Numbered from the stretch's first letter, positions 44,079 to 54,032 are shown. The stretch is DNA of 64,000 nt from Chitinophaga dinghuensis (GCF_003259435.1 NZ_QLMA01000001.1:186001-250000), one strand, 5' to 3'. The notes: generated by a model not told the origin, from the letters alone. Translations and numbers: made by a program.

Positions 44079-47000
44079 ATGCAAAATGTTTTTTGTGATT
44101 CCACTTTTATGAAAAGAGGTGGCGATCAGCGCCCGCTAGCACCATCGGGACTTTTCGCCCAAATTAAATTAACCATGAAGCTGGTAACCATTCTGCTTTT
44201 AGTATTCGTGATCCAGGGAAGCGCCGCCACGAATGCCCAAACCATTACGCTCTCTCTGAAAAATGTACCGCTTAAAACTGTTTTCAAAGAAATCAGCAGA
44301 CAAGGCGGATACAACTTCGTTTACAACGATCATCTCCTGCAAAACGCAGATAAAGTAGATATTGAAGTAAACAACGTACAGGTGGAAGAAGTACTGAAAC
44401 TATGTTTCCGTCATCAACCTGTTACCTATGAAATTATAGACAAAACCATCATTGTCAGGAAACCGGAAAACCATACGAATATGGTGTCCGAGAAACCGAT
44501 ACAGCCCACCGTGACTATACGCGGTAGAGTTACCGATGAAAAAGGCGACCCCTTAATCGGCGTCACCATTCAAGTAAAAGGAACCGCTACTGGCACGGTC
44601 TCCAAGGACAACGGCGAGTTCCAGATCAGCGCTCCAGACAACGCTTCCGGCGTACTGGTACTGTCATTCATGGGTATGGAAAAACAAGAAGTGCTCATCG
44701 GTAAAAGTCAGTACGTTACTGTAGTAATGAAACGTCTGGTGGCACAGCAGCAGGAAGTGGTGGTAGTAGGCTATGGCACGCAAAAGAAATCCACCCTGAC
44801 AGGATCTGTAGCGATGATGAAAGGAGAGGAGATGGCCAAAGTTCCCTCTGCCAACGTATCCAATGCCTTCGCAGGACATATACCCGGCGTAATCGCCAAC
44901 AATCGCTCGGGCCGCCCCGGAGACGATAACTCGTCCTTATACATCAGAGGATTCAACTCCTTCAGTGGTGGCGTAGACCCGCTCATACTGATTGACGGTA
45001 TTCCAGACAGAAATATAGACCGCCTGAATCCCAATGATATCGAAAGCGTTACCGTGCTGAAAGATGCTTCTGCAGCTATCTATGGCGTTCGTTCCGCGAA
45101 TGGCGCCATCCTCGTTACCACCAAAAGAGGAAAGGCAGGTAAACCACAAATTTCCTATGAAGGATCATATGCCCTGCAACAACTTACCAGGATGGAACAT
45201 CGCGTAAACTCCTGGCAATACATGACTTACTATAATGAACTGAATGGCTATAATGGCAGCACTTTGCCTTATACACAGGCAGACATCGATAAGTACAAAG
45301 CAGGTAATGATCCCAATTATACCAGCACTGACTGGCAGAAAGCCGTATTCAGAAAAAATGCGCCACAAACCAATCATAGCCTCTCCGTACGCGGAGGTTC
45401 GGAAGCAGTGAAATTCTTTATCTCCGGCCAATACCTCTCCCAGCAAAGCAACTGGGCCAACAGCGACGAGAATTTCAAAAACTATAACCTGCGCTCCAAT
45501 ATCGATGCAAGCGTTTCTAAAAACCTGAAACTAACCTTTGATATCGCTGCCAGAAAAGAAGAAAGGCAATACCCCGCTATTTCTGCCAACAGCATCCTGC
45601 ATGAAACCGTAAGTATGTATCCGTTTATTCCGGTGCACTGGACAAACGGCCTTCCTTCAGCAGGTATAGCCAACGGGCGGAATCCTTATCTGATGACATC
45701 TTCACAAACCGGATACGATAATGTAACAGACCTTTTCGTACAACCTAAAGTGGGATTCGACTGGCAGTTACCTGCTGTCCTCAAAGGTCTCTCTGTAAGC
45801 GGTTACATGGCTTTTGATTACCGCCTCCGCAGTGAAAAGATTTTTACCCGCCCTTGGGATGCTTATTCTTTCAGCCTTAATACCAATACTTACAATAACC
45901 AACGTAGTAGCACTGCCATTCTAAGCCTTACACAAGACGAAAGAATCTACAATGAAAATACCTACTTCTACAAAGTAGCATTCGACAGATCATTTGGAAA
46001 ACATACCATCAATGCTTTCCTCGGTTATGAACAAACTACTTCTACCTTTAAGCGTACCCTCGCATCCCGCAAGAACCTGGTGAGCGATCAGCTGGACCAA
46101 CTGTTTGCCGGAAGCGCAGTCGATCAAATCGGTACTGGTAGCGCTACACAAGACGGGAGAGAAAGTTATCTCGGTAGATTATCCTATTCCTATGCCGATA
46201 AATATCTCGCAGAAATCGTAGGTCGTTACAATGGCTCCTTCAATTTTCCGAAAGGTAAACAATGGGGTATGTTCCCTTCCGCTTCTCTGGGCTGGCGTAT
46301 CTCCGAAGAGAATTTCTTCAGAGAGAACATTCACTTTGTGGATAACCTGAAATTACGGGCATCCTGGGGGATTATGGGAAGTGACGCGGTAGCGAAATAC
46401 CTGTATCTCGCCAGATATTCTCTCGTAAGCAATATGTCATCAGATTACTGGAGCGCTCCTAAAGAATATTACACCTACTTCGGCCCCAACTATTCTGAAG
46501 CTACTGCGCTTTATCTCGCTTCTGTTCCAAATATTGATATTACCTGGGAAAAGCAAGACACGAGAAACTTTGGTCTGGACGCTGTTTTCCTGAATAACAA
46601 ATTAAGCGTTACGGCTGATTATTTCCGTAACCTCAGGAAAGATATCCTGGCGCCAAGAAACGCTTCCGTTCCATACTATTCCGGTATGACGCTGCCAGAT
46701 GAAAATATCGGCAGAACGCTGAACAGAGGATTCGACTTTATTGTGAACTACAGCAGTAGTTTACGGGATGTGAAATATAATGTGGGCGTGAATTTTACCT
46801 ATGCGAAGAGTAAAGTAATCTTCAAAGATGAAGCGCCGAATATCCCTGATTATCAAAAAACAACTGGTCTGCCTATCGGCTCCTGGCTGGTTTATCAAAC
46901 AAAAGGAATTTACCGCACCAAAGAAGAAGTAGCTAGTTCGCCACATATGGCAGGCGCTGCGCCAGGCGATTTATGGATTGTGGATAAAAATGGCGATGGT

Positions 47001-47516
47001 AATATTACTTCAGATGATCAGGTACGCATTCCTGAATCTGCCTATCCACAAGTGGTATTCGGTGTTACTATGGGCGCCAGTTACAAAGGATTGTCTTTAG
47101 ATCTGGTCTGGGCTGGTCAGACAATGGCTAAACAACTGATCCTGCCTCAAATGCAAGGTTCGATTGTAGCGCCGCCACAATGGTTGTACAACGACAGATG
47201 GACGCCTGATAACCCGGATGCGGTTTATCCACGCGCCTTCAACTCAAAAGATCCGCGTAATTCCGTGTATGCCGACTTCTGGCTGATGGACGCTTCTTTC
47301 ATCAGATTGAAATCTGCACAACTGTCTTATATGATTCCTAAAAGCGTGTATGGCCGCATCGGAATTGAAAATATACGCGTGTTCGTGAGTGGGTTCAACC
47401 TCTTCTCTATTGACCATATGAGGAAGTTTAACCGTGATCCGGAAACAGATAACGTGACTGGAATCAGTTATCCGCAAACAAGAGTTTATCGCGCTGGAAT
47501 TAGCATTGGGCTGTAG
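44079..47516 (+). CDS. SusC/RagA-family TonB-dependent transporter with STN domain
   Basis: A 1145-residue transducer-type SusC. A signal peptide follows a 31-residue N-terminal extension (MKLVTILLLVFVIQGSAATNA). The STN domain (about 55-115) has VPLKTVFKEISRQGGYNFVYND. The carboxypeptidase-like domain has IRGRVTDEKGDPLIGVTIQV. The plug has VVVVGYGTQKKSTLTGSVAM and IRGFNSFSGGVDPLILIDG, and a barrel ends RVYRAGISIGL. It imports oligosaccharides, likely galactose-containing given the GH27 enzyme in the operon, and signals to FecR. Confidence 0.95.
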   Translation: MQNVFCDSTFMKRGGDQRPLAPSGLFAQIKLTMKLVTILLLVFVIQGSAATNAQTITLSLKNVPLKTVFKEISRQGGYNFVYNDHLLQNADKVDIEVNNVQVEEVLKLCFRHQPVTYEIIDKTIIVRKPENHTNMVSEKPIQPTVTIRGRVTDEKGDPLIGVTIQVKGTATGTVSKDNGEFQISAPDNASGVLVLSFMGMEKQEVLIGKSQYVTVVMKRLVAQQQEVVVVGYGTQKKSTLTGSVAMMKGEEMAKVPSANVSNAFAGHIPGVIANNRSGRPGDDNSSLYIRGFNSFSGGVDPLILIDGIPDRNIDRLNPNDIESVTVLKDASAAIYGVRSANGAILVTTKRGKAGKPQISYEGSYALQQLTRMEHRVNSWQYMTYYNELNGYNGSTLPYTQADIDKYKAGNDPNYTSTDWQKAVFRKNAPQTNHSLSVRGGSEAVKFFISGQYLSQQSNWANSDENFKNYNLRSNIDASVSKNLKLTFDIAARKEERQYPAISANSILHETVSMYPFIPVHWTNGLPSAGIANGRNPYLMTSSQTGYDNVTDLFVQPKVGFDWQLPAVLKGLSVSGYMAFDYRLRSEKIFTRPWDAYSFSLNTNTYNNQRSSTAILSLTQDERIYNENTYFYKVAFDRSFGKHTINAFLGYEQTTSTFKRTLASRKNLVSDQLDQLFAGSAVDQIGTGSATQDGRESYLGRLSYSYADKYLAEIVGRYNGSFNFPKGKQWGMFPSASLGWRISEENFFRENIHFVDNLKLRASWGIMGSDAVAKYLYLARYSLVSNMSSDYWSAPKEYYTYFGPNYSEATALYLASVPNIDITWEKQDTRNFGLDAVFLNNKLSVTADYFRNLRKDILAPRNASVPYYSGMTLPDENIGRTLNRGFDFIVNYSSSLRDVKYNVGVNFTYAKSKVIFKDEAPNIPDYQKTTGLPIGSWLVYQTKGIYRTKEEVASSPHMAGAAPGDLWIVDKNGDGNITSDDQVRIPESAYPQVVFGVTMGASYKGLSLDLVWAGQTMAKQLILPQMQGSIVAPPQWLYNDRWTPDNPDAVYPRAFNSKDPRNSVYADFWLMDASFIRLKSAQLSYMIPKSVYGRIGIENIRVFVSGFNLFSIDHMRKFNRDPETDNVTGISYPQTRVYRAGISIGL

Positions 47517-47552
47517 TTCCATATTATTTGTGTACGCTTAAATCTACTAATC

Positions 47553-49235
47553 GTGAAAAGTTTATATAGGAATTTAGGAGTGGCATTACTGGCTGCCTGT
47601 AGTTTGATGGCTTGTCAGAAAGATGTACTGAATAAAATGCCGCTGGATTCATATTCTGATCAGTCAGTGTGGAAAGACCTGAATCTGGCAGAGGCCTTCG
47701 CTGATTTTCAATATACCATCCTGCCAAACCCAGGCCACTATTGGGATAAACTGACCAATCGTTCCTGGGCATTGTCTTCCGCCTGTGATGAAGCCTATAA
47801 TAGGTTTGATGACTATAATGCCTCCATCATGAATTCCGGATCGCTGACGCCGGATAACCTGAATAACTTTGATATCTGGCCGGAAACCTATAAGAGAATA
47901 CAGGACTGTAATACTTTCCTTTCTAAAATTGATAATGTTCCCGGCGACGCTACCCGAAGAAATCGCCTCAAAGCAGAGATCACCTATCTGCGCGCTTATG
48001 CTTACTTTAAACTAATCAGCGACTATGGGGGAGTACCTTTGGTTACCAAGCCATTTGACCTCAACAGTAAGTTTGATATGCAGCGCAGCTCCTTTGAGGA
48101 CTGTGTAACATTTATTGTGGGAGAATGCGATGCCGCCGCCGCCGTTTTACCAGACAGCTACCCTAATTCAGCAGGAGAACTGGGGCGTGCCACCAAAGCA
48201 GCCGCGCTGGCCTTGAAATCCAGAGTATTGTTGTATGCTGCCAGTCCATTATGGAATACCACGAATGATTCCAAAAAATGGCAGTTGGCTGCTGATGCCG
48301 CCAAAGCAATTATTGATATGCCGGGCTATCAATTGTATACAGGGAATTATGCAGATCTGTTTACGACCCGCAATTCCGAACTCATTATGACAAGAGCGGG
48401 CAGCAAACAATATCTCTGGGATGCTTTCCAGGGAGTTGAAATGTTCCTGGCCCCAAATGGTTATCACGGCTGGTCTTCATTTGCGCCCAGTCAGAACTTG
48501 GTGGATGCTTTCGGTACTGCCGACGGAAAAGATATCACAGATCCTACTTCCGGTTATGATCCACAACATCCTTATGCAAACAGGGATAACCGTTTTTACA
48601 GCGACATCATTTGTGATGGCCGTCCTTATGGTCGTCCGGAATTCTTCAAAGACAGATACACCGCCGGTCACAGTAACGTGGCGGAAATGTATGAAGGTGG
48701 TCTGGATTCGCAGCAAGGCTGGGACACCTGGAATGCCACGCTTACCCGTTATAGCTTCCGTAAATATCAGGATACTACTTACAATTATAATGTAGAGACG
48801 CAAACCAATAAGTTCTGGATAATCGCCCGATTATCGGAAATATACCTGAACTACGCAGAAGCGCAGTACCAACTGAAAAACGAAGCAGAAGCGCGCCACT
48901 ACCTGGATTTATTGCGTCATCGGGCAGGTATCGTCAATGATTTGCCAGGAAACCTCACCGGACCAGATCTGCTGAAAAAAATACAGAACGAAAGACAAGT
49001 AGAGCTGTGCCTGGAAGGACATCGCTACTATGATGTACGCCGCTGGAAAATTGCAGACGATACAGAGAATAAGCCATTAGGTGGCATGAAGATCATCAAA
49101 AATACAGATGGTACTAAAACCTATTCCTACATCAAAGTGCAGGACAGACGCTTCCTCCCGCAACATTATTTATTGCCCATTCCAAGAGAGGAAATCAGAA
49201 GAACCAATCTCTTACAAAATCCAGGATACAATTAA
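47553..49235 (+). CDS. RagB/SusD-family glycan-binding lipoprotein
   Basis: A 560-residue SusD lipoprotein that begins with GTG. The signal peptide ends in the lipobox LMAC, followed by QKDVLNKMPLDSYSDQSVW. Landmarks are RLKAEITYLRAYAYFKLISDYGGVPLVT and the C-terminal RLSEIYLNYAEAQYQL, ERQVELCLEGHRYYDVRRW and HYLLPIPREEI. It is the lid of the SusC upstream and captures the glycan substrate at the cell surface. Confidence 0.95.
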   Translation: MKSLYRNLGVALLAACSLMACQKDVLNKMPLDSYSDQSVWKDLNLAEAFADFQYTILPNPGHYWDKLTNRSWALSSACDEAYNRFDDYNASIMNSGSLTPDNLNNFDIWPETYKRIQDCNTFLSKIDNVPGDATRRNRLKAEITYLRAYAYFKLISDYGGVPLVTKPFDLNSKFDMQRSSFEDCVTFIVGECDAAAAVLPDSYPNSAGELGRATKAAALALKSRVLLYAASPLWNTTNDSKKWQLAADAAKAIIDMPGYQLYTGNYADLFTTRNSELIMTRAGSKQYLWDAFQGVEMFLAPNGYHGWSSFAPSQNLVDAFGTADGKDITDPTSGYDPQHPYANRDNRFYSDIICDGRPYGRPEFFKDRYTAGHSNVAEMYEGGLDSQQGWDTWNATLTRYSFRKYQDTTYNYNVETQTNKFWIIARLSEIYLNYAEAQYQLKNEAEARHYLDLLRHRAGIVNDLPGNLTGPDLLKKIQNERQVELCLEGHRYYDVRRWKIADDTENKPLGGMKIIKNTDGTKTYSYIKVQDRRFLPQHYLLPIPREEIRRTNLLQNPGYN

Positions 49236-49246
49236 TTGCTACCAAT

Positions 49247-50452
49247 ATGAAAAAACTAATGATATGGATGCTGGCACTGGCTTTCGTCCAAACCGCATCT
49301 GCACAGAAATTTGAAGGACTGGCGCCCACTCCGCCAATGGGTTGGAATAGCTGGAATACCTTCCAGGTCGAGATCAACGAAAAGATGATCATGGAAATGG
49401 CCGATGAGCTGGTGAAAACAGGCATGAAAGACGCCGGTTATAACTATCTCGTACTGGATGATGGCTGGATGGCTATGGAAAGAGACAGTTTGGGGAACCT
49501 CGTTCCTGATCCGAAAAAATTCCCCCACGGACTCCGCGCCGTAGTGGATTACGTACATGCGAAAGGGTTAAAATTTGGCATGTATAACTGTGCCGGTACA
49601 TTGACTTGCGCCAAATATCCAGGTACCCGCGGATATGAATACCAGGATGCCAGAAACTACGCCGCCTGGAATATTGACTATCTGAAATACGACTGGTGCA
49701 ATACCAAAGGCATCAATGCCAAAGAGGCTTACACCACTATGAGTAATGCCTTGCGTAAAGCAGGACATCCCATGATTTTCAGTATATGTGAGTGGGGCGT
49801 GAATAAACCCTGGGAATGGGGAGAACCAGTTGGCCAACTGTGGAGAACAACAGAAGATATCTGGCAGGTATTTGACTCCGTACACAGTCATGGTACCTGG
49901 GATGCATTAAGCGTAATGCGTATCTCAGATTTACAGGATACGCTGCGCAGATATGCTGGCCCTGACCATTGGAATGATCCGGATATGCTGGAAGTAGGCA
50001 ACGGCATGACTTTGTCGGAAGACAGAACTCATTTCTCTTTATGGGCCATGATGGCGGCCCCGCTGATGGCCGGAAACGATATCCGTAAAATGACACCGCA
50101 GACAAAGGAAATCCTCACCAATAAAGATGTTATTGCTATCGACCAGGACCCGCTGGGCATCCAGGGATTCAAATTCTCAGATAAGGATAGCCTGCAAATC
50201 TGGTTTAAACCCTTGCAGAAAGGGGATTGGGCAGTTTGCTTCCTGAATCGTGGCAGCACAGAAAAAAAGGTAAGCTTCAACTGGCAACAAACGCCGGTAG
50301 TAGATAATATTTTCCATCATACGCTGGATAATAAAGGCCGATATACCCTCTATAATGTCTGGTCACATAAGAATGAAGGTACCACAGAGAAGGTTTTCAA
50401 TGCCAGCGTAAAATCGCATGATGTAGTGATGTTCCGTTTAAAGAAAGGTTGA
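49247..50452 (+). CDS. GH27 alpha-galactosidase, secreted
   Basis: A 401-residue exported glycoside hydrolase of family 27 with a signal peptide (MKKLMIWMLALAFVQTASA). GH27 hallmarks are PTPPMGWNSWNTF, YLVLDDGWM, the nucleophile Asp in IDYLKYDWC, the acid/base Asp in LWRTTEDIW and DHWNDPDMLEVGNG. The C-terminal beta-sandwich closes the protein. It removes terminal alpha-galactose (or in some members beta-L-arabinopyranose or alpha-N-acetylgalactosamine). The stop overlaps the start of the next gene by four bases. Confidence 0.94.
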   Translation: MKKLMIWMLALAFVQTASAQKFEGLAPTPPMGWNSWNTFQVEINEKMIMEMADELVKTGMKDAGYNYLVLDDGWMAMERDSLGNLVPDPKKFPHGLRAVVDYVHAKGLKFGMYNCAGTLTCAKYPGTRGYEYQDARNYAAWNIDYLKYDWCNTKGINAKEAYTTMSNALRKAGHPMIFSICEWGVNKPWEWGEPVGQLWRTTEDIWQVFDSVHSHGTWDALSVMRISDLQDTLRRYAGPDHWNDPDMLEVGNGMTLSEDRTHFSLWAMMAAPLMAGNDIRKMTPQTKEILTNKDVIAIDQDPLGIQGFKFSDKDSLQIWFKPLQKGDWAVCFLNRGSTEKKVSFNWQQTPVVDNIFHHTLDNKGRYTLYNVWSHKNEGTTEKVFNASVKSHDVVMFRLKKG

Positions 50453-51894
50453 TGATGAGAAAGCTATTGTTATTTATCGTCGGATTTTCCCCATTTTTCC
50501 TGCAAGCCCAGGAACCTGCGAAGTTCGTCACCAATGATACCACATTGCAGCAGTCATACGACTGGGCGGTGAAGATGGCGCTCCATTACCGGGGAAATCC
50601 CTCTGATCCTGCCGGCCCCTGGTATGAGGCGGCCCTGCCTTCCCGCGATGCCTACTGTATGCGGGATGTGGCCCATCAAACTATTGGCGCCGCTATCTGT
50701 GGAATGAATAAGGAGAACAAAAATATGTTGTCTTCCTTTGTTCGGAACATCTCTGAAAGCAAGGACTGGTGCTCATATTGGGAGATTAATAAATACGGAA
50801 AACCTGCTCCTGAAGATTATCGGAATGACAGGGAATTCTGGTATAACCTGAATGCGAATTTCGATATTATCTACGCCTGTTGGAAGTTGTATCAATGGAC
50901 GGGAGATAAAACATATATCTCAGATCCTGCATTTACGGCATTCTTCCGGAAAACTACGGAGGAGTATACACGAAAATGGTTGCTACAGCCGGAGTCCATA
51001 ATGACCAGGCCTTTACATCCAAATGCGCCGGAACCTTTCAACGAACAGGATTATTTCCATCGTTGCAGGGGATTGGCTTCCTATGTGGAAAATGTGGGGG
51101 ATCTGAAAGTAGGCATAGACCTGATGGCCACGATTTACCGCGGTATGCTGTCATATGCATTCATCCATGCGGAAAATGGCGATACCGCTGCCGCGGCGGT
51201 GTACCGAAAGAAAGCGGAAGATTATCGCCAATTGATGGAGGGGCAGTGGTGGAATGCGGCTGGAAACCGCTACTACACTTATTATACTGGAGCAGGGAAG
51301 TTTGGAAATGGAGAAGGAGAGATGTTCTTACTCTGGTTTGATGCGTTACAGGATGCTGCACGCAGAAAAGCGACGGTTGAACATCTGCTGCAAAGTAAAT
51401 GGAATGTGGAAACAATGTCCTATATGCCTGTGATCCTCTTCCGGGAGGGCTATTGGCAGCAGGCTTTGGATTATATCCGGCTATTAAGTAACCCGGCTAC
51501 AGAAAGAAGACAATATCCTGAGGTTTCTTTTGGTGTGGTGGAAGGAATTGTACGTGGACTAATGGGAATAACCCCCGATGCGGATAATAACCGTATAACC
51601 ACTCTATACAGAGGAAGCAATACCACCACCGCTTCCTTGAGTGATTTACAGTTATTAGGGACTACCATCTCCCTACAACATACTTCCTCCTTCACCATTC
51701 TTAAGAATCAGGGAAAACGTGATGTATTATGGCGCGCCACTTTCGTCGGAAATTACAAAACCATCAAGGTAGGTAATGCCCTCCTGAAAGCGCAACAAAT
51801 AACCGATAACAATGGGCATATCCTCTCCTTTGTGGATATTCCTGTTGGCCACGGTAAAAGCGTAAAGGCAATGCTACAAAAAAGCTCAGTTTAA
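50449..51894 (+). CDS. Exported six-hairpin ((alpha/alpha)6) glycosidase-like protein
   Basis: A 481-residue protein with a signal peptide (MRKLLLFIVGFSPFFLQAQ). The alpha-rich body looks like a six-hairpin glycosidase: PAGPWYEAALPSRDAYCMRDVAHQTIGA, WCSYWEINKYGKPAPEDYRNDREFWYNLNANFDIIYACWKLYQWTGD and EGEMFLLWFDALQDAA. A small C-terminal beta domain follows. I cannot assign a GH family. Candidate acids are the Asp/Glu in SRDAYCMRD and in the WYEAALPS segment. The four-base overlap with the GH27 gene implies joint action on one glycan. Confidence 0.75.
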   Translation: MMMRKLLLFIVGFSPFFLQAQEPAKFVTNDTTLQQSYDWAVKMALHYRGNPSDPAGPWYEAALPSRDAYCMRDVAHQTIGAAICGMNKENKNMLSSFVRNISESKDWCSYWEINKYGKPAPEDYRNDREFWYNLNANFDIIYACWKLYQWTGDKTYISDPAFTAFFRKTTEEYTRKWLLQPESIMTRPLHPNAPEPFNEQDYFHRCRGLASYVENVGDLKVGIDLMATIYRGMLSYAFIHAENGDTAAAAVYRKKAEDYRQLMEGQWWNAAGNRYYTYYTGAGKFGNGEGEMFLLWFDALQDAARRKATVEHLLQSKWNVETMSYMPVILFREGYWQQALDYIRLLSNPATERRQYPEVSFGVVEGIVRGLMGITPDADNNRITTLYRGSNTTTASLSDLQLLGTTISLQHTSSFTILKNQGKRDVLWRATFVGNYKTIKVGNALLKAQQITDNNGHILSFVDIPVGHGKSVKAMLQKSSV

Positions 51895-51916
51895 TACAGC
51901 ATATACGGTTTACTTG

Positions 51917-51948
51917 AAAAGGCGTCCGGTTCTCCGGATGCCTTTTTT
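51917..51948. terminator. Bidirectional terminator ending the PUL
   Basis: A 13-base-pair stem with one G-T pair (arms 51917-51929 and 51934-51946, loop TTCT) is flanked by A and T runs. It lies between the convergent glycosidase and Fic genes. Confidence 0.85.
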
Positions 51949-51949
51949 A

Positions 51950-53329
51950 TTATCTATTCCAGACGGATCTCCATTTTTCAAATTCAGAAGGCCGTACCCG
52001 GAACCGCGCAAAGTTCCCTTCATGGAGTGATAACAGTTCTGTGTCGACAGCTTCGATGAATCGTGAGCGGTCTTCTGCAGGCAGGATTTGAGCTTTTTCA
52101 TTGATGATCATTACTGCTATTTCTGGAGGGATAACATCCGTGATAATTTCATAAACGATGGCGCCGATTTTATCCCGGTATTTTAATCGAAAAGGGTCCG
52201 GTTCTCCTAATGTTTGACGTAATGCTGCATATCTAACAGAGGATCGTTCATAGGCCCACATGAACACATCTTTTAGTAGCTCTATTCTATTTAATTCATA
52301 AATGGCTAACATCCCATTGATAAACAGATTTTGAGGAACATCCACAAATGCGAGCGGAGCAAGATTATGTTTATTTAGTGGGATATTGGCTGCTAGCCTT
52401 GCCACCCTTTTATTTACATCATCAAATGGTTGTAAATAGGGAAGATGGACCATTGCAAAAAATGTTTGTTCAAATGGATCTTCAATTTGGGATGCCTTTT
52501 CTAACAAAATATCCAGCATTTCCTCAATTTGCTGAGGTATGCCAAGTGGGGTAAATACAGAGTCTGAAATGCCTACTCCAAACTGTCGTAATCTGCCAGA
52601 GGCACTGGGATCAGCGAGCAAATACTGTGAAAGTATTGCATGCAAACTAATAATGGAATAACGGTTAAATCCTATTTCATCGGCAGAACCCACGATGAAC
52701 TCAATCGCATCTTTATGATTGAGTATCATTTGTGTTTCCATCGCTGATTTATTATCTGGAATTCTGCCTCGTGTGATCAGCTGCTGCGTGTCCAGGAGGC
52801 TATAAGTATTACCTTCCAGGCGACTGGAATTCCAGGATAGATCGATCAACAGCCGCTGAAGAATTTCTTTGGCGTACGTGCCTGCCGGTTGGTCCAGTCG
52901 GGCAGTTTTCCCCAACTCTGCGAGTTTCTGTTGCTCACTTTTAGTTAAATAACTGTCCACATTAGGACGATAAGAGGTTAGGAAGTCTCTGTTATACCCA
53001 ACTGGATGTCGACGCGAAAGAGGAACGGATAGCATTTCCAACAAATGTTCACTCTCTGGCGAAATAGTGATTTTACTTTGAAGCTGCGCCTCAGAGGATG
53101 TTTTTATGGAGAATTTGCTTAGACGATAAAGGGAAGATTTTGTAGAACCAGATTTATGAATGATCCCCTCATCCTTTAACTGTTCCAGTCTGCGTTGGAA
53201 TGTACGATCTTTCAAATCCAGAGCAGATTGGTCTTTAATAGCAGTAAGTGATGCTCCCTCTGGAAATTTTTCCAGTGTAACAAGAATCTGTTCAAGCTCA
53301 AGGTTAATCTCGGGGTTCTTTTTTCTCAT
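51950..53329 (-). CDS. Fic-fold protein with winged-helix N-terminus and a degenerate Fic motif
   Basis: A 459-residue protein. The N-terminus (about 8-72) is a winged helix (GASLTAIKDQSALDLKDRTFQRRLEQLKDEGIIH). The Fic core follows, with an inhibitory-helix-type motif S-x3-E-G (S168 to G173, SSRLEGN). The active-site loop at 300-311 reads QPFDDVNKRVAR, where the canonical motif is HPFx[DE]GNGRxxR. The catalytic His is Gln, and both loop Gly positions are replaced. Fic proteins transfer AMP or other phosphate groups; this variant may lack that activity or use another chemistry. The codon is CAA, so the change is real in this sequence. Confidence 0.88.
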   Translation of the reverse strand: MRKKNPEINLELEQILVTLEKFPEGASLTAIKDQSALDLKDRTFQRRLEQLKDEGIIHKSGSTKSSLYRLSKFSIKTSSEAQLQSKITISPESEHLLEMLSVPLSRRHPVGYNRDFLTSYRPNVDSYLTKSEQQKLAELGKTARLDQPAGTYAKEILQRLLIDLSWNSSRLEGNTYSLLDTQQLITRGRIPDNKSAMETQMILNHKDAIEFIVGSADEIGFNRYSIISLHAILSQYLLADPSASGRLRQFGVGISDSVFTPLGIPQQIEEMLDILLEKASQIEDPFEQTFFAMVHLPYLQPFDDVNKRVARLAANIPLNKHNLAPLAFVDVPQNLFINGMLAIYELNRIELLKDVFMWAYERSSVRYAALRQTLGEPDPFRLKYRDKIGAIVYEIITDVIPPEIAVMIINEKAQILPAEDRSRFIEAVDTELLSLHEGNFARFRVRPSEFEKWRSVWNR

Positions 53330-53657
53330 CTTTCGCTATTATTTTAAAAGATTACAAATTCGAATATTGACACTTATTATTCGTCATTACGACAAAAAAA
53401 TCACAGTATATGACGTAAATCCGCTTCTTTTTTTCAAAAATACTTCATTTTTATGTCTTTTATGACGTTTAATGGTTAATTGCGTCGTAAAATAGAGTCT
53501 ATTTGTGACGTAATTAATGTTTTAATATGTGTATTATTTGTATAGTGTGGTTATCATGTGGCTCCGTGGAAATATCTGAAGGCTATATTTAATATTGACC
53601 GGAACTCCCCACTTTATTTTACCTTCCATCCTGTTTAACATCTATCATTACCCAGTT
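53330..53657. promoter_or_regulatory. AT-rich divergent region with repeated TGACGTAA-like boxes
   Basis: The gap between the divergent fic and VOC genes contains TGACGTAAAT (53411-53420), TGACGTTTAA (53463-53472), CGTCGTAAAA (53483-53492), TGACGTAATT (53506-53515) and an inverted form, CGTCATTACGAC (53382-53393). This is a cluster of related boxes in about 135 bases. No gene is apparent. Autoregulation by the winged-helix Fic protein is an inference. Confidence 0.5.
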
Positions 53658-54032
53658 ATGCACATTCGAATAGCCCGACATACCACTTCCTTACAACCTG
53701 TAATCGACTTTTACACCCAACTCCTGGGATGTGAAATATTAGGTGATTTTAAAAATCATGATAACTACGACGGCGTTTTCATCGGTATCCCCGGGGAAAA
53801 CTGGCATCTGGAGTTCACCATTTCAGATGAAAAGCCAGTACATACGCCAGATGAGGATGATTTGCTGGTATTTTATGGAGATAACTACCATGCCTATACG
53901 GAATTGGTAAAAAAAGCGCGATCGCTGAACATTCCCGAAGTGGAAGCCAAAAATCCTTACTGGACAAAGAATGGAACCACATTGTTAGATCCTGATGGGT
54001 TCAGGATTGTACTAACTTATAAGCAGAGATGA
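53658..54032 (+). CDS. VOC (glyoxalase-fold) family protein
   Basis: A 124-residue single VOC domain with paired beta-alpha-beta-beta-beta modules: MHIRIARHTTSLQPVIDFYTQLLG, then WHLEFTIS and, in the second half, NPYWTKNGTTLLDPDGFRIVLT. Metal-binding positions in the family would be H2 or H8 and E at WHLEF. Members include glyoxalases, dioxygenases and resistance proteins; function is open. The ATG at 53658 is preferred over an upstream TTG at 53595. Its stop overlaps the methyltransferase start by four bases. Confidence 0.85.
   Translation: MHIRIARHTTSLQPVIDFYTQLLGCEILGDFKNHDNYDGVFIGIPGENWHLEFTISDEKPVHTPDEDDLLVFYGDNYHAYTELVKKARSLNIPEVEAKNPYWTKNGTTLLDPDGFRIVLTYKQR

Noticed and set aside
50449-51894. 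The alpha-helical barrel protein as a LanC-like cyclase for the RiPP locus
   Set aside because: It has a signal peptide, is coupled to an alpha-galactosidase gene 13 kb away, and lacks the Cys-His zinc motifs of LanC.
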